64,000 nt of DNA, from positions 59,768,001 to 59,832,000 of the forward strand of contig NW_026947489.1 of the NCBI RefSeq assembly GCF_034190915.1, in the 5' to 3' direction. The notes under the pieces were generated by a model. That model was not told the origin of the DNA. It saw only the letters and a program-made list of their open reading frames with translations, and searched no databases. This DNA comes from Cavia porcellus. Its lineage: Eukaryota; Chordata; Mammalia; Rodentia; Caviidae. A program made the position numbers and the translations under genes. Numbering within the stretch: the first letter of the stretch is position 1; the number at the start of each line of letters is the position of its first letter. Shown in pieces: positions 49,601-61,600 of the stretch.

Positions 49601-52600
49601 TCTAAATATGGCTCGGCCAGCCTTGCTCTCTGGCTTTCAGCTGGGAGTGGAATCATACCCTTCTGACCACCACAGAACTGGGCCCTACCCGGAGCCCCAA
49701 AGCTTACCTCAGACACCACGGTAGCACTTGTAGTTTACAGCTGGGGCAAGGCTGCGCCCCTGGGGACATGGGAGCGTCGTGATGGAGGCCTTGACAAGGT
49801 GAGGCTCTTTACCCCACAGCCTGCTTGGCTGCCTGGCCGCGGCGGCTCCGCCCAGCAAAGACTGCACCTTTCTCCAGATAACACACTCAGGCTAAGAAAC
49901 CTCAGCCAAGGAAAACAAGTGCAAGTGCTAGCGGGCAGGGCGCAGGTGGCGTTGGTGAGCAGCTCTGTTTCGTCCTAAGTACACACGCATGTACAAGGGC
50001 ACCCAGGGAGCCGCACCGGCACCGCTCTGCTAGGACACCCCGTATCAACGGGCACACGCACACACGCAGTATGCAAACAGAAGGGACGCCGTCCAAACCT
50101 GGAGCTCCCTGGCTATCTCACCCACTTCACCTGCCTCTGCCCACCTCACACCTGGGCCCCTGGACGACTTCCCAAACACGCCACGCCCACCAGACAACCC
50201 GGCAGCTCCTTAGCTCCCCTGCACCCGGCCACGAGGCTCCCGCTTCACAGACACATGCAAAGGCTCACGTGTGGTCAGCAGCAGACAGCCTGACCTTTTG
50301 CTACAGCAAGAAACGGAAGCCAGACCTCACAACTGACTCCAAAGTTCTGATGTTCGCTATGAGGGCAAAGCAGACTTGAGGCTCCCCTGCGTTTGTTTCC
50401 CTGCATTTCTACATTCTTGATACCACCTGATCTCAGGACCTCGTGGCTCCACTCAAAGGGATCTGCTGCATGTGTGTGACACATCTCAACTCCTTTCACT
50501 CCCACTGCCTCCTGTGTGTGACCACACTTCCCTCCAAAAGGCCACGTGGATTACACTTCTAGCGCTGTACAGGCACATACCAATTCACCAACAATCCTAA
50601 TAACATTTCTCATTTCTTATCCTAAAAACTCTGTTATCTTTTGTTTTTGTTGTTGTTTTAACTCTGTCATCCTTTGTTTTTGTTGTTGTTTTTGAGTCAA
50701 GGCCTCACTATGTAGCCCAGGCTGGCCTTTGAACTCACTGTGATGCTCCTGCCTCAGTCTCCTATTACAGTTGAGTGCCACCACGCCCAGTAATTATGTC
50801 GTTCTTAAAGAGAATGGTACCTGGGTTTAGGAAGTTTTTTTTGCAAACTTTGCATCAGGAGACAAACACAACTGTGGCCATCTTTTTAACATGAACACAA
50901 ACAAACATGGCCATTTTCCCCAGAATCACGGAATAAACTGAATTCGTGAACTGAGGTACCACTGCACGGAAGTATAAAAACATTCCCCAAGTTTCCCCCT
51001 CTCCCAGTAAATGCAAGGAGAAATTTCTATAGTCTCTGTAGAGGCCCAATTTCTGGACTATCCTCCCTTCCCAGAAAATTCAGTTATTTTAGGAAAATAT
51101 GAAGACCAAGCGTATAGCAAAGTATTTATAACTTCAATAATACAAATATATATTCAAATAACAATAACACAGATGGCATATAATGTGGCTTATAGCTGGA
51201 TGTGGTGGCACACACTTTAATCCCAGTATTTGGGAAGCTGAGGCAGAAGGACTGCTGTGAGTTTAAGGTCAGCTGCATTCACAGTGAGACCCTGTCTCAA
51301 AAAAAAAGTGCTGTTCGTATCAAAAATAAAACTACTACAGCCATGGATGCAGTGCAGCACACACTGGAAACTGAAAAGTGGTCTCACACACACACACACA
51401 CAGGAGTTTGTGATCTGCGAGTCCCTATGTGGGCTGTTATGGTCCCATTTCAGGGCTGGCCGGGCTACTTACTTCCTGTGCACACTGGAGGAGAGGGTGT
51501 GGGGAGGAGACTGCCCTATCAGCCTTAGCCAGACTGCTCTCATTTCTCATCCAAGAGGTTCTGTCCCCAAAGCATTATTACTACTGACGACTCAATGCCT
51601 CTGCTGTTTCAGTTCACTGGCAATGTTTTGAAATTATGAATTCTCGAACTGACTTCTAAGTGTCAGCAAGGGCCCGAGGGCTGGGGTGACCAGGGTAGCC
51701 AACACTGGCCCACCACATGCACGTGCAGTGTGACAGTCAGGTGGCAGCAGGGGCCTTTGTACCCAGCGGGATGCAGCAGCTGCAGTGCAGCCCCTCCCTG
51801 TAACTATAGCCATACCCTGCCCTGCAAATCTCACACTCACCTGTAATCCCAGCACTCAGGAGGATCTCCAAGAGTTCAGCCTGGGCTACACAGTGAGACC
51901 CTATCTCAATCAACCAATCGATCGGTCAATTTTTTTAAAATGCAGAAGTTTGAGTTAACATTAAAAAGAAATGCCATTTATTTTTGTGTGGGTCTGTATT
52001 TAGCACTCACATAACTAGAAAACTTTAAATTCATCATTAGACCTGAAAAGTGATGTCTCAAGCGGGTGTAGAATACAGTAATATAAAGGAAGCCATTCTA
52101 AAGGGATTTACTATCAAATACTGTGGTTATTTAGTCATATGGTGTAGGCCACAGATACAATCTGGCTCAAAACTACAGGAGCTACCTATAATCTGTATTG
52201 ATTCAGGTTTTATAAGTCATAACCCTGGGGTTACTGCCAGCCCCTGAACCAGACCAGGAGGCCACATGGCCCGTCCCAGCCCCACACCAACAACATGCCG
52301 TTCAGAGGGACAGCAGACAACCTGAGCACCAGCATTACCACTCAGATTTTCGGTTCTATTAATTCAGTGACACTGCGAGAAGTTGCTCCTGCTGCCTAGT
52401 TCTGAAATGTGTTAAAGGCCCCTGCTTCGTCTACACAAAAGCCAGCAGAGAGGACAGAGCAAGGGACGTTCCCATAGAACGACCCAGACAGAAACTGCAA
52501 GCTGAGGCTCATTCCCCCGCCTCCCAAGGGAATCGCCAAGTATCCACACAGAAAACTACACCATCATAATTGGTCTTGTAAGAAATAGCTATAAAAACTG

Positions 52601-55600
52601 AGAAGTTGTGAAGAACAAAACTTTCTTTTTTTTCAAAGTTTACAAGTAAAACCAAGGATGAGGAGTAAATAAATTACACAGAATAATATTGTAATTCCAT
52701 TATAGACTTTGATGGGAGAATCCCTACATACAAGTGTAGTATGTTGTGTGTACACATATTTTGTTTAATATCAAACTTTTAAAATGCATGAATTATTTGC
52801 TTTTTCTAAAAATGACCATGTAGCACATTTGTTGTCTTACTCATGAGCACATTTTAGCCAAAAAAAATTATCTGTATGGGACTCTTTGTTGAGATAAAGC
52901 CTAATTAAAGTACACACATACATACTTAAATAAACTGTTGACTCAGAGACGGTTTCCTTCCAGATAGTCATTTAAAAAATATTCCACTTTTAGTTATATC
53001 AGTTTGATTCCCAGTACTGAAAAACTACTTAATTTTACATACATAATACATACATATTTAGCTGGAAACTCAAAGAGTTACTAAAGATCCACCAACAAAA
53101 TATTTTTGAAGGGGAAACCTTCAATTAGCATTCTAAAACCAGACTGCAGCTACTGCAGGTTCACAGATTTGTAATCCCAGATATTCAGGCTGAGACAGGA
53201 AGATCACAACTTTGCAGCCAGGCTGAACAGTGAGACTTTGTCTCAAAATAAAAAGTTATAAAGGACTAGAGATACAGTTCTGGGGCAGAAAATCCCTGAC
53301 TCAATGCCCAATACTTTAAAAAAAACTACAAGCTAAATTACAACTTGAAACAATTTTAACAAACCTACTTTCTTCAAGTATTGCCTCTTAAAATTAGAGC
53401 TGACCCTTCAGAAGCATCACTCAGTTACAAAACGGTTCATTTCCTCTTCACACTGACTATGTAAAATCAAATGATTTACTTTCAGGTACAATTCATATTG
53501 GGCCACGCCTAGGAAGCTGAGGGTGGCCAGTCCTGGCCATCTGCCAGGAAACCTCCATGGGGCACAGTGCAGGCAAGGGTCTCCCCCGAGGCCAGGACAC
53601 TGAGCAATGTGAGGCACAGGCCACCTTCCTGACGCACCCTGTCTCAGCCGATGCACCCTGTCTCAGCCCTTGCCCCCAGCACACTCAACTCCTCTTTGCC
53701 TTTGTGACAGTACCGCATGCAGGAACAGGACAACAGGGTCAATTCCAAGCAAAAGCAATGCCAAACTGTAAAGGCAGTGACCAGCACATGGGGAAAAATT
53801 AGTCAGAAGCCTAGTTAGCTACACAAATACTCTCCACTGGACTCTCCAAGCTCTAAACTTCCTCATGCACTGCTGGAATCATGAGCCTGGGAAGCTGCAG
53901 GGCAACCTGTAATCTGAGGGGGCCCAGGGACCCCACGCGAACCTCAGTGTCTCTGGCCATACCACTGCTCAGACACCAATGTCTTGTGCTAATTGGGCTA
54001 AGAGCAGTGTTGATACATCCGAGATTACTAATGTATCATACAGGAAACTTTTACCAAGCCAGCACATGCCTGTCATCCCAGCACTGAGGAGGCTAAGGCG
54101 GGAAGATTCCTGCATGTTCCAGGCCAACGTGGGCTACACTGTGAGTCTAAAGTCAGTCTGAGACACAGTGAAACCCTGCCTCCAAAACCCTTTACCAAGG
54201 GCTGGGGACTTAGCTCAACAGCCTAAGCACCTGCCTGGTAAGCAGAGGCCAAGAGTTCAATCTCTAGTCCCCTCACCCAAAAAACAACCTTTAGCAAATG
54301 CTTAGTTATACCTGAAATAAAGCTTTTAAAAATTTCTGAGACAAAACTAGGAGTAACTTGGTAGCCCACATGCTTACCATACACCAGGCCCTCGATTTCA
54401 ATCCTCAGTACCTATCAAAACCTATTTTTTAAAAACATGAGCGAGCCAGGCGTGGTGGCGTATGCCTGTAATTCCAGTACTCGGGAGGTTGAGGCAGGCA
54501 TATCATTGCAAATTAGAGACCAGCCTGGGCTACAAAGTGAGCCCAAGGCCAGCCTGAACTACATAGTGAGACCCTGATGTAAAAAGACAAAAAAAAAAAA
54601 AAAACCATGACGAAATACCTGGTCTGGTGTGGCACACCCCTGTAATCCTAGCACTTGGGAGGCTGAGGCAGGGGGTTGCTCCAATTTTGAGGCCAGTGTG
54701 GGCTACAAAGAGAGTTCAAGTCCAGCCTGAACTGCACAGTGAAACTGTCTCAAAAAAAAAAAAAAAATCATAAAGGAATCTAAAAATACATTTTTTCCAC
54801 ATATAAAAATAAGCAAGTTTGACAGAGTTTGTAAGAGAATTCTGAAAACTCTGTTTTCCCCACAGAATAAACCCAAATTTCTTTGTAATTGTCATCAATT
54901 TACAATTATCTCACATTTCTGTGAAATGAATCTGGAAACAAGTATTATAAACCAATATGATCAGCTCTTGTAAGTGGACTCTAGTAATTTAGGAGCTCAG
55001 GAGACTGGGGGTAAGGATGGTATTCATGGACACATAGAAGGACATGGTCAGGGGACACTTACCCCCTTTGGCTCTGGCACAATCAAATGCGTACATTTCT
55101 TATTGAGGGTTAGCTGGCAACTGCCTCCGTGGAAAGTGACCAAAGCCCACAGGGCACTTCTGTCTTCAGATGACACCTGACAGAAGGTCAGAAAGGTGCT
55201 TTAGCAAGGACTCAGTCCGCATGTTCACATTCGACAGCACTCCATCCACACAACACAGGCTACGATCACAGCAATCTTAGCTAACTTTCTCCCTATTAAT
55301 TAACCCAAGGCCATTAGCGGAAAAATGAAGAGAAGCATTTAGCTGTATTCCTATCCTAACAGTTTTATAGATATAAATCATTTTTCCCTTTTTACAAAAG
55401 AATAAATATTTACATCCACATTCCAAGAACTGCATGGAGTATTATTTCAGTCTTCAGCAAAAATAATAGGGGACAAAAGGGCAGAACTAGTAGACCATTC
55501 CAGCTTCCGTCTGTAATTTTAATATAATAGCAGTATCAAACCATATTTATAAGGAACTGCTTAAAACCAATGAGTAACGAATACTGATTATGACATAGGA

Positions 55601-58600
55601 AAACAAAAAGATAGAAACAGTGGTTTGTAAGCACAGGGGAAAACATAAATATCATTTAACAAAACAAAATCAACACAGCAAGCATAGAGGGGTCATTCTT
55701 ATGCTTGCGCAGGGATGAAACAGACTCCAGGTACAATGGCTATGTCCTAAAACAGGCTTTTGCTGTGACGGTAAAAACAGCTACCATTTATTGCCTGCCT
55801 ACTATGTGCCAGGAACTGTGCCAAGTGTGTTACATACACTCCACGTTTTCCACTGCCACCTGAGACAGGACCTGCCACCCCCTCTGAAGGCAAAAGACAG
55901 ACTACACTGCGCCTGCCATTGGACACACTGCTTTAACACCTAGGTCAGAACCTACACTCAGGTCTTGCTCCGAACTATTTTTTTACTGTTCTATAATGCT
56001 TCTCCAAGGGCAGCTACTTCTAGGTAAGTCAACAATAATTTCTAAAAGAGTAAAATTACAGAGTCTAAAAGACAAAAGAAACATTTAAGAAAACTAATGT
56101 GTGAGCATGAACTCTAGGATAATCCCTTCTGTCTGGACAATTTTATTGTAAATTGAGGGTCATGAGGATTGAAGAATCCTAAATGTGTCTCCAGCTAATT
56201 TTTTAAAATACTTATGAACAGGAATTTTGAACGCATTTTGAACGCATTTTGCAGCTTGCTAGTAATCTAACATTACACATCTCCTTGGATCCATCTGATG
56301 AGCATTTCTAGAAATTATTTTGTATTCCACACTACTCCGAATAACATGTTAACTTTTTAAAATAACTTTTTAAAGTCACTCTATCTCTGCAATTTAATAA
56401 TTCAATGTCACACTTCAGACACACGGACCTGGTTACTTTTATTAGAGCATTTCACAAACAATGCTCTGTAGCATTTGGAGAGCTAGGTGTGGTTAACAAG
56501 ACAGTTATCCAATGGGTCAGTCTACAATCTCTAGAACGAAACTTGCCATGTGCATTCACCAGCAAGTGCAGCCGCATGGGCCGAGCCTGCCTGACCCACC
56601 AGCCCTCGTGACTAACCCTGTGTGCTGTCTACCTGCCTCCCGGGAGCCTGCCTTGCTATGGACAGAGCAGTATGCATGGAGAAGCAGAGGGGCTGGGGTG
56701 AAGACTGTGTACCCACCAACCAGCTCACACCACCCTGGAGACCTGGAGCCTAGGCTCCCAGCAGCAAGTCTGGTCTGCACACTTAACGGCGTCCGCAGAG
56801 CTCATACCATGCCTCGCAGCTGCATGGTTAGCATGTTCTTCCCACACCAAAATGCCAACAGTAGTTACCTAGTGGTGGTACGTTAGGGGAGATTTGTATG
56901 TTCTTTTTTATACTTTTCTGCATTTCCCGCATTTTCAAAAGCATTAATTTTATAATGGGGAAAAGCATTTTCCTTTCTAACAGCCAAATGTCTAAAACAC
57001 CAATCAATTATATATGCTGTCCCCTCAACACGTGCAGCTGCAATCCCAGCACAGAAACCCCAGGACATCACGCCAAGTGGGGCTCTCTGGCTCCTGCTGC
57101 GGAGCACTGGTTCTCTGTGGACCTTGAAAAGCTGCATGGAAACAACATCCCTTAGACATGCTAAGCCTGCATGTGTCCGGACCCTGCCCAGGCCCTGGCC
57201 CCTCCTGAGACCCAGCTCAGGGGTCAACCCATATACCACCAGCAAGCATGCAAATCCTGGGCATCCCCACACTCTAGAACAGCCTATGTGCTTGTCCCCC
57301 TCACTCGACTCCAGCATTCAGGAGCAAAGGACCAGAATTCCACCTGCTGCTCCAGGGAATAAATGTTTCCTACAACCAATCGGAAGCACCTTTCTCCTCC
57401 TTGCAGTCTGGATCTCCTGTATCAGGCCTGAATTCTAGCTGCATTGCTTTCCTCCTGGTCCCATCTTACTGATCAGGTACAATACCATTTATTAAAGACT
57501 AGAGTCCTACGGAAGAATTATGAGCTAAACTCCTTGTTATCTTTCACAGAACCTAGTACAGTGCAAGGCACATGGGTAGGCAGTCAAGAAATATTTATTG
57601 ATTGAGATACAGAACAGAAAGGATTTTCATTTTTAGGCTTCCAGGTTTGAGTCATGACCTGACCAGGCTCTCCATTAAATTCTCAACCTATTCCCCAAAA
57701 CCTACCCAGCACATTACAACAGAGGCCCCAGCCTGCATCAATACCGGCTCAGAAGAAGGCAGATGGTGTCTGTGCTTCCCAACTTCTGCTGGCACAAGCT
57801 CCCTTCCCTACCTCTCCCTGGGAGAGCTCTGGAAGACTCCAACAAAGAGCTCCAGCTTGTGTCAACACCCTGACGGGAAAAGACAGAAGGTCACTGAGAA
57901 CCACCAAGCAAACAGTCCTTCAGTAAGGTGGATCTTGCCTGGCGTGTGCACAGGGGTCCCAGGGTGCAGATCGTTGCAACCGCTCCCTCCTTCGGTGTCT
58001 ATACCTGGCGTCCAGTAGGTCTTTGTGCTTTACAATACAACCACGTTTGTTTACACGCGTGGCTCCATCTAGTCTGTGTGGTTACTGAAGGAGAAACTGC
58101 ATGGTGATGAACATGCACCCCTTTGCGTGGTCCTTGTTGCAAAGGAAGTACTTCTCAGAGGTCTGGTGAACCCAGCTCCCTTAACTGGACACTGTACACA
58201 TATTCATCAGCATGTCTTTAGTCTAAATTAACATTCTGAGCAACCACGAAGCATTGTGCTCCGTGTATTTTTCTTACACTAACGTTTCCAGGGTTCCTTT
58301 ACATAAGCTACTACCAAATAAAATCTTCCCATATCCTTACTTAACCTCTCTGAACGTAAAGTACTTTTTATGAAAACTACCCCATGACACACTGGGATTT
58401 CAATTCATCACCATAAATGACAACCCATAGTAAGTCCAGTGAGTTATCCATGAAGATCTGGCTGATTCAGAATCCTGATTTTTCTTACCTCATCAATCTG
58501 CTGTCAGAGATTAATTTTCCTGCTTGTCTATTACAGACCCAGCCATTGCCTTGGTCAAGCTTAGCACCTAGTCAGAGAGCAGAGCCTCTGCTCTGTCCAT

Positions 58601-61600
58601 CACAGCAGGGCCACCCCTGGGACACTCATCAGACAACACTACCCTACTCTGAGCCTCTGGACCTCTGTGCTCACTGGCCACTCTGCCTCCCCTCGGCTTC
58701 TCTGTGGGATGGACTGCTCCTGCCCATGCGGACTACAATAGTGTCTTCTCTGCAGAACCCAAGCCCTATGCAGACCCCTGTACCTGTGCAGTGCTCAAGC
58801 AGCCAATCAATACTCTTGCCTCACTTTCAACATATGTTCCTTCCCTGCTCCTGGACCACAGACAGAACTGGGAAGGGAAAACCACGCACAACTCTGCTAT
58901 AAACATACGCCCTAAACCTTTAGCTTGGACACTGCAAATTTTCAGCAAGGACAATAAAAACCGTCAGGTCTGGTTTCATCCTGGTTTCTAAAAACAATAC
59001 CTCTCTCTCTAGCCTCTTTTCCACTTGTTTCCAAGCTCTCTAGAATGAACCTCCCTCGCATGCACATTACCAGAGGTGGAGGGTTCTACTTGCGGTTGCC
59101 TGATCCTGTCTCTACCCTGCTGGGGGAATCCCCTTCAGCTGTGCCAGTACATGGGTCTAACAGCTTGGGTCCGAACAGCTTACATCTACCCAGAATTCCA
59201 CATTCTGTCCCATGTCACCAACCAGGCTCTCCTGTTTTCACCAGCGACCCGCCACCTCCCCAAGCTCCATCTGCAGGCACAGCAGATGTCTGGCCCCTGA
59301 TCTCCATGGCAAAGCAGGCACCAGGACTGGCACAGACCTGTGGAATGTGCCAACGCCCCCACTCCTGCACCACAGTGCTCCCACACCACAGGACCTGTGA
59401 GTCACCTTCACTGCTTAGGTACCGTGCTGGGCTGGCCAACCTGATCCCAAATCTTCACCTGAAGTCCAGTAGACGGCGACTCTGCTCAGTGCCAAAACTG
59501 TCTCTACCCTGACCACTCTGACACACTCATGGCTCCCAGGCCAGCTTTAATAAAATGATTACAAGTGACTAATTCTTTAAACAGCCATAATCCAAAACTA
59601 AATATGTAAGAGGAAATAAAGTGAAGCAGCACCCTACGAGTCTCCACCAAGTCCAAAGCCATACACCAGATCCCAGCCTCTGGAGTCTCCACCCTGCACC
59701 TCCCTGGCCAGGTCTTTCTTCACCACCAGACACACACCCTGCTTCTGCCTCAAAGCTGGCCTCCTGCAGGTACCCTACTCTCCTCTCCTTGTACCCAATG
59801 TGCTGCCCTCCAGGACACTGACAGCTCCTGATGTCCTGTCAGGGCCCACCCTGCCTTGAGCTAGGCGGATGCCCTCCTCTCTAGCTGACACATCCATCCC
59901 CTGTGCCACTTAAGACAGCACATCACACAGAATGTGCCCTGCACACCATTCTGCCTCTCATGAGTAGGGTCTTTGCTAACATACGTATCCGTTTATGCCT
60001 TCCGAAAGTCTCCTCAGCCCTCAGCTCAGCTAAGATGAACACCCTCACAGTCTCACACTTTTGGTTTCTGATTCCCTCAGGTATGCCAAGCCATGCCATG
60101 TGGTCCCGTATGGTAAAGGCCAGCTTAGCACGGCTTCTCCCTTCCACCCTTGGTCACCAAATGAGATTCCTTTCTGAGCATTGGGCTCTGAGTCTCAGAC
60201 CCCAGAAACCCAGTCGGTGTACAGTGGAAGTAAAATGCATACACTGTAGCCAAAGTACCCTTTGTTTATGCATAAACAGTGATAAAATGTTTTCATTTTA
60301 AAAATTTATCTGATGTGCTAATTGCAAATTTAGGATATACAGAGAAGTATAAAGAAGACAGTAAAATTACATATAACCATAGCACCTGGCATTTAAAAAT
60401 CCTCATTTTAAACAACTTTAAAGATCTTCACCATGTGAGTATACATTTATACCAGATGTAAAGATGATCAAAAAAATACAAATCCCAGCTTCCTACTCAG
60501 AAGGGAAAAAGAGACAATTTTCTCTTTTCAGAATCTGCATCAAACTGATGCAAAACGAACCAAAAGGGTTTGATAGTCTTGAAGAATTTACAGAATTGGT
60601 AACAGAAGCAAGAACATAGTAACCATGGCTAAACTCACTAAACTCACCACTGGGAGGAGAGCAGTCATACTCAAACTGTTAAAGGCTGCCTGGCCAGCGC
60701 TTCACAGCGGTAATTAAACACTAACTGGCTCCCTCACGCTCTAGCCCAAAGGCTCAGGGACAGGGCAGAACCACAGTAACAGCCCTCCCACCTCCACGTG
60801 GCTGGTTTTTCTGAGGTCACCAAGCACCAAGGACAGGCCAAGACTGCGACCACAGCTCAGGGGAGGCCAGCCCTTGTCAGCACACCTCTATCTCATGTCA
60901 TAGCTACCCTGTGCAGTTCTGACATATGTTTAAACAACCCCAACTTGTCAGGTTTTTGTTTTTGTTTTCTGGTACCGGGGATCGAACTGACGACCCTGCA
61001 CTTGCCAGGCAGGCACTTATACCGCTGAGCTAACAACTTGGTTTTTGATAAAGGGTTTTAGTTGCAGTTGAAGGTTAGGAAGACGAAACAGAACAAATAA
61101 GCACTAATACCCATCCTTCCACTACCCAGAACTAAACACTAGATATCCCGGCCCCTCCTTTCAGATATTTTGTCCCTTTTCTACTGGTTGACGGATGTAG
61201 TTACAACACTTTTTCCCACCTGAAATATTTCCCATGTCTTAATATATTTTCATAAACTGCAATTCAAAATGTCTAAGTGTCCAAACCACTGTGTAAGTAC
61301 ACAGTTTCTTTAATAGTGCCCTGATTTTTTTCAATCACTCTGAGCATCCTCCAGCATTAGTCTGCCCGGATACACACAGAGTGAGTATTTGAGCTACACT
61401 ACGCCAGCAGTTGACAGGAAGGCTGGTGTCCCCCTTCCCGTGTCATCAGCAATGGGACACAGTGAACACCTGGCGCACTGCTCTGGCTCTGATGAGCAAA
61501 CATCCTTGTCTCGCCATTAACGCACTCATGTCTTAAATTAGAAAGTGTCATCAAATGTTTTGTCACACTTATTTATACAATTCCTTTTTATAAGCTGTGA

